Shown here: piece after piece, positions 1-6,841 of the stretch
Position numbering within the stretch: position 1 is the first letter of the stretch
How the letters are laid out: each line of letters starts with the position of its first letter
Translations under genes and position numbers: made by a program
NCBI GenBank assembly: GCA_020347585.1
Contig: CP070733.1
Location: forward strand, 484,807-495,913
Source of the DNA: Pseudomonadota bacterium
GTDB taxonomy: Bacteria > Pseudomonadota > Gammaproteobacteria > CAMYNG01
Direction: 5' to 3'
DNA: 11,107 nt
Notes under the pieces: generated by a model
Databases searched by the model: none
What the model saw: only the letters and a program-made list of their open reading frames with translations
Told to the model about the DNA's origin: nothing

Positions 1-144
1 CATGTGCAGGCTGCCCGTGACGTTGGGCGGCGGGATCATGATGCAATAGGATTCGCCCGTGCCACCTGGTGCGAAATAACCTTTGTCTTCCCAGGCCTGG
101 TACCAGCGTTGTTCGATGGCGTGCGGGTTGTAGGTCTTGTCCAC
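1..144 (-). CDS. valS: Valyl-tRNA synthetase, N-terminal 48 residues (cut by window edge)
   Basis: ValRS charges tRNA-Val with valine in the cytoplasm; it is a class I aminoacyl-tRNA synthetase. The 48 visible codons read VDKTYNPHAIEQRWYQAW and onward, ending in PPPNVTGSLHM. This is the conserved ValRS N-terminus, and the window cuts inside the HMGH form of the class I HIGH motif. The start is GTG at 144-142; no ATG, GTG or TTG lies in frame for at least 13 codons upstream. An AGGA (complement of 149-152) lies only 4 bases before the GTG, which is close. The E. coli protein begins MEKTYNPQDIEQ, which supports this start. In E. coli valS follows holC on the same strand. Here a plus-strand glycosyltransferase separates them, and valS seems to have its own promoter at 238-267. 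The identification is secure; only the start codon carries mild doubt. Confidence 0.96.
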   Translation of the reverse strand, partial: MDKTYNPHAIEQRWYQAWEDKGYFAPGGTGESYCIMIPPPNVTGSLHM

Positions 145-217
145 TGGATCCTGACTCGGGATTGCTGCGGAAGATGCCCGGTGCGGCCGGTCCGGCGCGG
201 CCCGTGCGGGAGTGTTT

Positions 218-245
218 ATGACACCGGAACGCCCGCGATTATACA
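218..245 (+). promoter_or_regulatory. Candidate promoter for the glycosyltransferase gene, divergent from valS
   Basis: A -35-like ATGACA (218-223, 5 of 6 matches to TTGACA) is followed after 16 bases by TATACA (240-245, 4 of 6 matches). Transcription would start near 252, about 107 bases before the GTG at 359. The -10 shares bases with the opposing valS -10, so the two promoters would compete for polymerase. This is a by-eye assignment. Confidence 0.35.
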
Positions 246-260
246 GAAAGCGGGCGCCGG
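224..260. repeat. Inverted repeat framing the shared valS/glycosyltransferase -10 region
   Basis: Arms CGCCCGC (230-236) and GCGGGCG (250-256) are perfect inverted repeats around a 13-base AT-rich centre. They are extended by CCGG (224-227) pairing with CCGG (257-260), with AA (228-229) unpaired. The centre holds the -10 boxes of both divergent promoters. From the inferred start points neither transcript would contain both arms, so this is more likely a DNA-level dyad (operator or cruciform) than a terminator. GC-rich arms can arise by chance. Confidence 0.5.
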
Positions 261-267
261 GTCGTAA
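238..267 (-). promoter_or_regulatory. Probable sigma-70 promoter of valS
   Basis: On the minus strand there is a perfect TATAAT -10 box (complement of 238-243). A weak -35, TTACGA (complement of 262-267), lies 18 bases upstream. Transcription would start near 231 and give a leader of about 87 bases before the valS GTG. The -10 is convincing because it matches consensus in a very GC-rich context; the -35 matches only 3 of 6 positions. It overlaps the candidate plus-strand promoter at 218-245. Confidence 0.55.
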
Positions 268-345
268 CCCGCGCGAACCGCGGGCGGTGCGGCGAAGATG
301 TTACCATATGCGCCAACCCGGATTTCGCCGATCACACTACACCGC

Positions 346-350
346 AAGGA
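346..350 (+). promoter_or_regulatory. Shine-Dalgarno AAGGA that fixes the glycosyltransferase start
   Basis: AAGGA lies 8 bases before the GTG at 359. The in-frame ATGs further upstream (212 and 308) have no comparable site, and translation from them would only add an Arg-rich stretch. I therefore start the gene at 359. Confidence 0.6.
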
Positions 351-358
351 AACCGCGC

Positions 359-1912
359 GTGCTGAAGACAGACAATCCCGACAGGTTGTTTGCCGTCGTT
401 CTGGTGAGCACGGTGGTGATCAAACTGATTGCCGCGCAGTTGCTTCCGCTTACCGGTGACGAGGCGTATTTCATCGTTTGGGGCAAACATCTGGACTATG
501 GCTACTACGACCACACACCCATGGTCGGCTGGGTTCTGGCCGCGCTGCTGGCGGTGGGTGACGCCGTGGTCTGGCTGCGCCTGCCCAGCATCCTGATCAG
601 CACGTTTATCGGTTGGTCGATATGGCGGTTGCTGCGCGACAGTAACCGGGAAATCGCCGCCTTTGCCGCGGCCCTGTACCTGCTGGCGCCGGTAAACCTG
701 CTGGGCGTCATTATCACCACCGATACGCCGCTGATTCTGTTTGGCTTTTTGTCAGGGCTTTGTTTTTTCCGCGCACAGGATGGCGACCGGCCGCTGTGGT
801 ATGCCTTGTCGGGCCTGTTTCTTGGCCTGGCCTTCTTCTCGAAGTTTTTCGCCGGGCTGCTCGGGATCGCCTACGTGCTGTACGTGGTGCTATTCGTGCG
901 CCGCGGCCCAAAGCCGTATCTCGGGCTGGCATTGGTGGTGCTGGGTACCCTGCCGTTTATCGGCCTGAACCTGATCTGGAACTACAACAATTGCTGGAAC
1001 AACTACCTGTTCAACCTGCTCAACCGCACCCAGGGGGCGGCGCTGTCGCTCAAGACGCCCGGCAAATATGCGTTCTGGCTGCTGTACCTCGCCACGCCGC
1101 CGCTGCTGTACTACCTGCTACGCGAATGGCGCCGCTTTGTGCCGGCAATGCGCCTCGGTGGGACCGGGGTATTCCTGGCGCTGTTCCTGATTCCCATAGC
1201 GTTGTTCGCGCTGTTGTCGGGCTGGAAGAGTATCGGTTTGCACTGGCTATTCAGTTTCTATCCGTTTCTATTCATTGGCGCGGCTGCTCTGCTGGACGCC
1301 CCGCGCCTGCGTCGCACGCTGAAATTCATGGTGTGGTTTTCATTGGTACATGGCGTTGTGTTCGTCAGCCTGGCAATTGTCGTTGAGTATTCGCCACAGC
1401 TGCTGCGTGCACTCCCCGATCCGTTCAAGGTCGCCGAGAGTCCCTACAAGGACGTGATATATGCCACGCGCAACGAGGAGATCCTGGCGGCGCTCGACAA
1501 GTATCGCGACGATTTCAAGCTAGCGACCGACAGTTACCGCGAGTCAGCGGACCTGTATTACACCTCGCGTGAACATGTCATGGTGTTTGGTGGTGGATCC
1601 TACCACGCACGTCAGGACGACCTGTTGACTGATTTCCGGGAACTGGACGGCGGTAACATTCTCATCCTGGCCTATTTCCCGGGCATCGAGCGTTTCGGCG
1701 AGTATTTCGACTCGGCCGAGTTGAAGACGCTAGAGATGGAGGGCGTGCAGTTCTACTACGTACTCGGACGAGGATTCCGCTACGAGAAATATCAGCGGGA
1801 CGTGCTGGATGGGATTATCCGCAATTACTATTCGATTCCCGACTTCCTGCCGGTCAGTACGTGTTACATGCACGAGCGTTACGGCGTCCCCGCACAGCGG
1901 GATGGACGCTAG
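359..1912 (+). CDS. Membrane glycosyltransferase of the GT39/PMT-like (ArnT-like) type
   Basis: The 517-residue protein is polytopic, with roughly ten hydrophobic segments between residues 11 and 341 and a soluble C-terminal part of about 175 residues, probably periplasmic. After the first membrane segment comes GDEAYFIVWG (33-42) and then GYYDHTPMVGW (48-58). This is the acidic first-loop motif of PMT_2/ArnT-like enzymes, which move a sugar from a polyprenyl-phosphate donor to an acceptor on the outer face of the inner membrane; the Asp-Glu pair (34-35) is the expected catalytic region. The donor and acceptor cannot be told from sequence: lipid A, another glycolipid or a protein are all possible. 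It lies divergent from valS and convergent with the acidic-protein gene, whose stop codon interlocks with its own TAG. No other polysaccharide genes are nearby, so it looks like a lone insertion. Family confidence is high, substrate unknown. The start could instead be ATG 308. Confidence 0.85.
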   Translation: MLKTDNPDRLFAVVLVSTVVIKLIAAQLLPLTGDEAYFIVWGKHLDYGYYDHTPMVGWVLAALLAVGDAVVWLRLPSILISTFIGWSIWRLLRDSNREIAAFAAALYLLAPVNLLGVIITTDTPLILFGFLSGLCFFRAQDGDRPLWYALSGLFLGLAFFSKFFAGLLGIAYVLYVVLFVRRGPKPYLGLALVVLGTLPFIGLNLIWNYNNCWNNYLFNLLNRTQGAALSLKTPGKYAFWLLYLATPPLLYYLLREWRRFVPAMRLGGTGVFLALFLIPIALFALLSGWKSIGLHWLFSFYPFLFIGAAALLDAPRLRRTLKFMVWFSLVHGVVFVSLAIVVEYSPQLLRALPDPFKVAESPYKDVIYATRNEEILAALDKYRDDFKLATDSYRESADLYYTSREHVMVFGGGSYHARQDDLLTDFRELDGGNILILAYFPGIERFGEYFDSAELKTLEMEGVQFYYVLGRGFRYEKYQRDVLDGIIRNYYSIPDFLPVSTCYMHERYGVPAQRDGR

Positions 1913-2487
1913 TCGTCCTGATCCATGCCGAGTTGCTTGCGCAGTTCGCTGATTTGTTCGTCGACATGATGCTTGAACTCGGTTTCAAGCTGCACCACTG
2001 CCTGAATCAATGCGTCATGTAGCGCGTTTTCCAGGTTGTTTGCCAGTTCGGCGAACATCCGCCCGGCGGCTTGCGCGGACGGAGCGGCTGGCGCCTGCGC
2101 TGCGCCTTCGGCAGCAGTGATCTCTTCAAGCGGGACATCAAGCTCCTGCGGAGCGGGCTCGGTATTGGCGGACGCGCCGGGCATGACTACGTCCTCGAGC
2201 ATGGGTACCAGGTTCTCGTGGTCCGCCGCGGACTCCGCAGCTACTTCGATTGGCGCTTCGGCCAAAGCCTCGGCGTCAGGTAACCCTGCGACTACACTCT
2301 TGGCGTCGGCAGGCGTACCCGCGGCGGCGTCTTTGGTCGGGCTCGATGCATTTGCAAGTGCAATGCTTTCGCGGGCCGCCGAGATTTTGTGTTCGCTTTC
2401 GACCAGCAGATCCTTAATCGACTCCAGCGACTTTAAAAGGTTGTCGTGGTCGGCGTCGGAATTCTGACTGTTCTTGCCGGTGCTCAT
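1909..2487 (-). CDS. Acidic, Ala-rich hypothetical protein downstream of holC
   Basis: I do not recognise a named family with certainty. The 192-residue product has three parts. Residues about 12-48 form a predicted amphipathic, coiled-coil-like helix (HDNLLKSLESIKDLL). Residues about 49-142 are a low-complexity Ala/Pro/Glu linker with no membrane segment, carrying the short motif VPMLEDVVMPG (94-104). Residues about 143-187 form a second long helix (FAELANNLENALHDALIQAV) ending in a charged tail. The start at ATG 2487 has AGGA (complement of 2496-2499) 8 bases upstream; an ATG at 2493 is too close to it. The AGGA overlaps the holC stop codon, which suggests translational coupling with holC. 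Small acidic proteins occupy this holC-valS slot in other gammaproteobacteria as I recall, but no function is known to me. The stop interlocks with that of the glycosyltransferase. Confidence 0.75.
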   Translation of the reverse strand: MSTGKNSQNSDADHDNLLKSLESIKDLLVESEHKISAARESIALANASSPTKDAAAGTPADAKSVVAGLPDAEALAEAPIEVAAESAADHENLVPMLEDVVMPGASANTEPAPQELDVPLEEITAAEGAAQAPAAPSAQAAGRMFAELANNLENALHDALIQAVVQLETEFKHHVDEQISELRKQLGMDQDD

Positions 2488-2497
2488 AACCATCGTC

Positions 2498-2935
2498 CTA
2501 GCTCTTGCCGCTAATGTTGTGGCTCTCGAGCGCATAGCCGCGGTCGCGGTAATAGCGGTAGCGCTCGCGCGCCGCGTCGCGCACCGGTGCATCGGGGGCT
2601 ACGACCTCGATGACACGCTCGAATCGGCTGAAGAACGGGGGTACGTCTGCGGCCAGATTGATCAGCACGTCAGTTGCACTTACCTTCGCCTCGCCGGTTC
2701 CGATATGCACCGGACATGGTGTTTCGTTGGCGTTCTCTTGCAGGCGGTGCGGCACAAAGCTGCCAGCGCGGAATGTCCACAGCAGGTCATCGAGTTGCTT
2801 TGCGTCAGCAGGTGACGGGGCGTGCATGTAGATCTGGTGGCCGCGCAGCCAGGCCTTTTCCACCAGCCGGCATGCCAGCGTGTTGCGCGCGGCAGCCCCA
2901 CCGCTATCAAGAACGTAAAAATCAACTCTTGTCAT
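2498..2935 (-). CDS. holC: DNA polymerase III subunit chi
   Basis: Chi is an accessory subunit of the DNA polymerase III clamp loader. It pairs with psi (HolD) and binds single-stranded DNA-binding protein at the replication fork. The 145-residue product is close to the 147 of E. coli. It shows the expected N-terminus (MTRVDFYVLD), the central block with LDDLLWTF and SFVPHRL (E. coli LDEALWARP, SFVPHNL), and the C-terminal ARERYRYYRDRGY (E. coli ARERYKAYRVAGF). I chose ATG 2935 because the chi N-terminus begins there; an in-frame ATG 8 codons upstream would add a non-conserved stretch. A GGAA lies shortly upstream. The gene follows pepA after 70 bases and precedes the acidic-protein gene by 10 bases, matching the conserved pepA-holC order. 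The pepA-holC gap holds a perfect 11-bp palindrome at 2990-3000 with no T-tract, so I call no terminator there. Confidence 0.94.
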   Translation of the reverse strand: MTRVDFYVLDSGGAAARNTLACRLVEKAWLRGHQIYMHAPSPADAKQLDDLLWTFRAGSFVPHRLQENANETPCPVHIGTGEAKVSATDVLINLAADVPPFFSRFERVIEVVAPDAPVRDAARERYRYYRDRGYALESHNISGKS

Positions 2936-3005
2936 ATCATTCCGTGCATGTGGGCACATCCGGCCCGGTGTACCTGTAACGCGTTGCAGCCACCAGGTGG
3001 TGCGC

Positions 3006-4502
3006 TCACCGCCGGCGGCCGCGGTCCAGCAGGTACTGGGTCAGCAACGGCACCGGTCGGCCCGTAGCGCCTTTTTCCTGGCCTGTGTTCCAGGCGGTGC
3101 CGGCGATATCCAGGTGCGCCCACTTGTATTTCTTTGTGAAGCGCGCCAGAAAGCATGCGGCGGTGATGGTGCCGGCCTCGCGCCCGCCGATGTTGGCCAT
3201 GTCGGCGAAATTGCTGCTGAGCTGCTGCTGGTATTCCTCCCAGAGCGGCAACTGCCAGGCGCGGTCACCGCTTTCGTTCCCTGCCGTAATCAGGTTATCG
3301 GCAAGTGGGGGATGATTACTTAGCAGTCCACTGGCATGTTTGCCCAGCGCAATGACGCATGCACCGGTCAGGGTGGCAATGTCGATCACCACCGTCGGAT
3401 TGAAACGCTCGGCATAGGACAGCGCGTCACACAGAATCAGGCGGCCCTCGGCGTCGGTGTTGAGTACTTCGATCGTTTGTCCCGACATGCTCTCGACTAT
3501 GTCGCCGGGCTTGTTGGCGTTGCCGTCGGGCAGGTTTTCGCAGCTCGGGACGATCCCCACGACGTTTATCGGTAACTGCAATTCGCCCAGCGCCGTCAGG
3601 GTGCCAAGTACGCTCGCCGCGCCGCACATGTCGAACTTCATCTCGTCCATGGCGGCCGCCGGCTTGATTGATATGCCGCCGGCATCGAAGGTAATGCCCT
3701 TGCCGACCAGCACCACTGGCTTGTGCTTGGCATCGGCGCCTTTGTACTCAAGTGTAATCAGCTTGGGCGGCTGCCGGCTGCCGCGGGCCACCGAGAGCAG
3801 GGCGCCCATCTTCAGGCGCTCCATGTCTTTTTGTTCAAGTACCTTGACCCTAATGTTCTTGTACTTGCGCGCGATACCGAGCGCCTCGTCGGCGAGGTAG
3901 GTCGGCGTGCAGACATTGCCCGGCAGGTTACCCAATTCACGCGCGACGCTGACACCGGCACCGATGGCCTGTCCTTCTGCGGCCGCTTTCTGGGCACGCT
4001 TGACGTCGCGCTTGTGCTCGACGTTGAACGCGATCCTGCGCAGCGGGTTGCGGACGGTATCCTTTTCGCTCTTGAGCCGGTCAAAGCGGTAAACGCAGTG
4101 CAGGGTCGTTTCCACCGCCTGGCGGACCAGCCAGTGTGCATCGCGATCCTTGACCGGCAATTCAGTCAGAAAACAGTGTGCATCCCGGGCGCCGGTATCA
4201 TTCAGCGTTTTGACGGCAGCGGTGACAGCCGCGCCATATTGCGTCGGTCCCAGTTCCCGTTCCTTGCCGCAGCCCACCAGCAACAGGCGGTTGGCGGGTA
4301 TGCCGGCGACATCGTGCAGCATCATCACTTGACCTGGCTTGCCGTCCATATCGCCTTTACGCAGCAGCGCGCTCAGGTAACCACCGCTGGCCTGGTCGAT
4401 GCGCGCGGCGGCGGCCGACAGGCGGCGCGGTTCGAACACGCCCACAACGACACAGGCGCTGGCTTGCTTTTCGGGGGCAGCCGACTGAATGCGGATATCC
4501 AT
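3006..4502 (-). CDS. pepA: Leucyl aminopeptidase (cytosol aminopeptidase, peptidase family M17)
   Basis: PepA removes N-terminal residues from peptides and uses two metal ions (Zn or Mn) in a hexameric cytoplasmic enzyme. The product has 498 residues, the usual length. The M17 signature NTDAEGRL is at 348-355. By alignment with E. coli PepA the metal ligands are K268, D273, D291, D350 and E352, and the catalytic residues are K280 and R354; all are present. Residues 1 to about 165 form the variable N-terminal domain, and the catalytic domain follows. In E. coli PepA also binds DNA (Xer recombination at cer sites, carAB control); whether that holds here cannot be seen. The start at ATG 4502 has GGGAG (complement of 4512-4516) 9 bases upstream. 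The gene is divergent from lptF and leads the holC operon, as in E. coli. Confidence 0.97.
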   Translation of the reverse strand: MDIRIQSAAPEKQASACVVVGVFEPRRLSAAAARIDQASGGYLSALLRKGDMDGKPGQVMMLHDVAGIPANRLLLVGCGKERELGPTQYGAAVTAAVKTLNDTGARDAHCFLTELPVKDRDAHWLVRQAVETTLHCVYRFDRLKSEKDTVRNPLRRIAFNVEHKRDVKRAQKAAAEGQAIGAGVSVARELGNLPGNVCTPTYLADEALGIARKYKNIRVKVLEQKDMERLKMGALLSVARGSRQPPKLITLEYKGADAKHKPVVLVGKGITFDAGGISIKPAAAMDEMKFDMCGAASVLGTLTALGELQLPINVVGIVPSCENLPDGNANKPGDIVESMSGQTIEVLNTDAEGRLILCDALSYAERFNPTVVIDIATLTGACVIALGKHASGLLSNHPPLADNLITAGNESGDRAWQLPLWEEYQQQLSSNFADMANIGGREAGTITAACFLARFTKKYKWAHLDIAGTAWNTGQEKGATGRPVPLLTQYLLDRGRRR

Positions 4503-4660
4503 GAATCAAGACTCCCGTGGCGGGCCATGATACGAGCCGGGTTCTGCGGTATGATGCCAGCCCGGCCGGCGCAAATGCGCAGGTCAGTAAAAACGCTAGT
4601 CTACCCAATCGGATTTCGATTTTCAGCCGGACGCGTGTGCTACGCGCTAGACTTCATGCA
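4503..4660. promoter_or_regulatory. Divergent pepA/lptF intergenic region
   Basis: This 158-bp gap must hold the start signals for pepA leftward and lptF rightward. TATGAT (4550-4555, plus strand) and TATCAT (complement of 4527-4532, minus strand) are plausible -10 boxes, but neither has a good -35. A short perfect inverted repeat, GCGCA-AA-TGCGC, occupies 4569-4580. I cannot assign promoters with confidence. Confidence 0.35.
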
Positions 4661-5746
4661 GTGATTATCGATCGCTATCTGGTCAGGGAAGTTCTCGCGA
4701 CGCTGTTCGGGGTGGTGGCGGTGCTGCTGCTGATCCTGCTGAGCGTGCGCCTGGTGCGTCTATTTGCCGAGGCGGCCGCGGGCAACCTGCCTGTGGACGT
4801 GATACTCATTGCCCTTGGCTTGAAAAGCATTGCCAATCTTGTGTTTATCCTGCCGCTGGCGCTGTACCTGGCGGTACTGCTAACACTGATTCGCCTGCAC
4901 AAGGACAGCGAGATGGCTGCGCTGGCTGCCTGCGGTGTCGGTGCCGGCCGAATCTTGCGGCCGCTCACGTGGCTTGGGCTGGTTTTCGCCGTGCTTACTG
5001 GCGCGCTTGGCCTGTACGTCGGTCCCTGGGCGGAGAATCAGAATGAGAAGCTCGTGGCGCTCTACCAGGAGTCCCGCGATGTTCAGGGCGTGATCGCCGG
5101 GCGATTTATCGAACTCAAGGGTGAGGCCGGTGCGGTGTACGTCGAGCGTTTTGACGAGGATCTGGGTGAGTACCGCAACGTGTTTTTTCAGAGCCAGGGC
5201 GAGCGTGGACAGGTGATCGTGTCCTCGCTCTCGGCCTACCAGCGCATCGACGAAAGAACCGGCGACCGGTACCTGGTACTGGAGAATGGCCAGCGTTATG
5301 AGGGTCGGCCCGGGGCGCCGGATTTCGCCATCGTGGAGTTTGACCGCCACGGCATCCGTATCGAGCGCAAACCGCCCCGCGAGGTGACCTTTCGCCTCAA
5401 GGCTACCCCGACCGTTGATTTGCTACGCTCGGGTGCGGCGAGCGACGTGGCCGAGCTGCAGTGGCGCGTGTCACCGATGTTGCTGTGCCTGGTCCTGACC
5501 TGGATCGCGGTACCGCTCGGTCGGACCTCACCTCGCCAGGGACACTATCTGCGCGTCGGCATCGCAATACTTATCTATATCGTTTACTCCAACATGCTCA
5601 ACGTTTCGCGGGCCTGGCTCGAGGATGACAACATTCCACAATACGTGGGACTGTGGTGGGTGCACCTGTGCATGGGCGCGCTGGCCCTCGTTCTGTTCGC
5701 GCAGCAGTTCGGGTGGCGCGCCCTGCGCCTAGGGCGTGTCCGGTAG
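4661..5746 (+). CDS. lptF: LPS export ABC transporter permease LptF
   Basis: LptF pairs with LptG as the membrane half of the LptB2FG transporter, which extracts lipopolysaccharide from the inner membrane and feeds the LptC-LptA bridge. From GTG 4661 the product has 361 residues (E. coli 366). It begins VIIDRYLVREVL, matching E. coli MIIIRYLVRETL, which is why I chose this start. N-terminal membrane segments cover about 10-30 and 45-75 and a further one about 100-120. A periplasmic beta-jellyroll domain follows (roughly 125-260, including FIELKGEAGAVYVERFDEDL), then C-terminal membrane segments (about 270-355). No clear Shine-Dalgarno precedes GTG 4661. GTG 4637 is an in-frame alternative with a CCGGA 5 bases upstream and would add 8 basic residues. 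lptG follows after 12 bases, so the two are surely co-transcribed. Confidence 0.94.
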   Translation: MIIDRYLVREVLATLFGVVAVLLLILLSVRLVRLFAEAAAGNLPVDVILIALGLKSIANLVFILPLALYLAVLLTLIRLHKDSEMAALAACGVGAGRILRPLTWLGLVFAVLTGALGLYVGPWAENQNEKLVALYQESRDVQGVIAGRFIELKGEAGAVYVERFDEDLGEYRNVFFQSQGERGQVIVSSLSAYQRIDERTGDRYLVLENGQRYEGRPGAPDFAIVEFDRHGIRIERKPPREVTFRLKATPTVDLLRSGAASDVAELQWRVSPMLLCLVLTWIAVPLGRTSPRQGHYLRVGIAILIYIVYSNMLNVSRAWLEDDNIPQYVGLWWVHLCMGALALVLFAQQFGWRALRLGRVR

Positions 5747-5758
5747 GCGTAGGCAACC

Positions 5759-6823
5759 ATGGTCATACTTGACAACTATATCGGCCGCGCCGTGATCGTC
5801 AGCGTGCTGGGGGTGTTGACCGTGCTGGTGGCGCTGTTCTCGGTGATAAGTTTCGCCGGGGAGTTCGACGAGATAGGCAACCATCAGTACACCGTGTGGG
5901 GGGCAATGCTGTACGTGCTGCTGCGCGTGCCGAACCAGGTGTATGAGTCATTTCCATTGGCATCGCTGTTGGGCGCCATGCTCGGACTGGGTGCGCTGGC
6001 GAGTCGTAGCGAGCTAGTGGTGGTGCGCACCTCGGGAGTGTCGATGCTGCGTATCGTTGGCTCGATTGCCCGCGCGGCGCTGGTGCTGGTGATTGTGGCG
6101 CTGTTGATCGGCGAGGTGGTGGCCCCCCCGGCGCTGGAGTATGCGCAGCAGATGCGCCTGCGCGCGCTCTCTTCGCAGGTGAGTGTCAATACCGCCTACG
6201 GACTGTGGGTGCGTGACGGACAGAACTTCGTCCATGTGCAGCGGGTCGATGATGCGGGTCGTCTTGAAGGGGTGTCGCTTTACGCGCTGGACGATCAGCA
6301 GCGCATGACCAGTATTTTGCAGGCGGGTAGCGCGGAGCATCGCGATGGTGCATGGGTGCTCAACAACGTGCGGCGAAGCCGCATAGATAAGGACGAGGTA
6401 CGAACCGAGGCCGTATCGGAACTTGCACGTGATGACCTGATGCCACCCGATGTCATTGCGACGGTGTCGATCTCGCCCGAGGTGCTTTCACTGTGGCGGC
6501 TCAGGGATTACATCGGCTATCTCAATGACAACGAGCTTGACGCTGCGCCCTACGAACTGGCCTTTTGGTCCAAGGTCACCATGCCGCTTACCATTGGCGT
6601 CATGGTGCTGATCGCGGTCCCGTTTGTGCTTGGATCAATGAGAAACATCAGTGTTGGCCGGCGCGTGGTAATCGGCTTTTTCGCCGGACTCGGTTTCTTT
6701 ATTCTTAACCGCATCGTGGGCCAGGCCGGGCTGGTGTACGACATTCACCCCTTGCTGAGCGCAACGCTGCCGACGGTGGTGGTGATGGTAGGCGCGATCC
6801 TGCTGATGCGCCGTTCCGTGTGA
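5759..6823 (+). CDS. lptG: LPS export ABC transporter permease LptG
   Basis: LptG is the partner of LptF in the inner-membrane LptB2FG complex. The 354-residue product matches the E. coli length (360). It opens MVILDNYIGRAV (E. coli VLDRYIGKTI). Next come FPLASLLGAMLGLGALASRSELVVVRTSG (E. coli FPMAALLGALLGLGMLAQRSELVVMQASG) in the cytoplasmic coupling region that contacts the LptB ATPase, and GEVVAPP (E. coli GEWVAPQ). The periplasmic jellyroll covers about 130-255. The C-terminal membrane part contains FVLGSMRNISVGRRVV and LVYDIHPLLSATLP, both typical. The ATG start is 12 bases after the lptF stop, with a weak TAGGC upstream. LptB is not in the window, as is usual. The gene ends 18 bases from the convergent RDD gene, with no clear hairpin terminator between them. 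Confidence 0.96.
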   Translation: MVILDNYIGRAVIVSVLGVLTVLVALFSVISFAGEFDEIGNHQYTVWGAMLYVLLRVPNQVYESFPLASLLGAMLGLGALASRSELVVVRTSGVSMLRIVGSIARAALVLVIVALLIGEVVAPPALEYAQQMRLRALSSQVSVNTAYGLWVRDGQNFVHVQRVDDAGRLEGVSLYALDDQQRMTSILQAGSAEHRDGAWVLNNVRRSRIDKDEVRTEAVSELARDDLMPPDVIATVSISPEVLSLWRLRDYIGYLNDNELDAAPYELAFWSKVTMPLTIGVMVLIAVPFVLGSMRNISVGRRVVIGFFAGLGFFILNRIVGQAGLVYDIHPLLSATLPTVVVMVGAILLMRRSV

Positions 6824-6841
6824 ACTGGCAAAGCGCGCCCG

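Noticed and set aside
4..267. Plus-strand frame of 87 codons opposite the start of valS
   Set aside because: It lies over conserved valS codons and the promoter region and shows no coding evidence.
760..1386. Second plus-strand frame of 208 codons inside the glycosyltransferase gene
   Set aside because: It is an out-of-frame Arg/Pro/Ala-rich shadow; the membrane protein frame explains the region.
2036..2467. Plus-strand frame of 143 codons opposite the acidic-protein gene
   Set aside because: It is a Ser/Ala-rich low-complexity antisense frame. The minus-strand frame has a well-placed Shine-Dalgarno coupled to holC, so it is the real gene.
2990..3000. Perfect 11-bp palindrome CCACCAGGTGG between pepA and holC
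   Set aside because: It has a single-base centre and no T-tract, so it cannot form a terminator hairpin, and a palindrome this short can occur by chance.
3723..4664. Plus-strand open frame of 313 codons opposite pepA
   Set aside because: The pepA frame carries every M17 catalytic residue across this stretch. The antisense frame has no ribosome binding site and no recognisable domain.
6824..6841. Possible bidirectional terminator between lptG and the RDD gene
   Set aside because: The 18-bp gap has no stable GC stem followed by a T-run; the nearby CGCTAGCG palindrome is too short.
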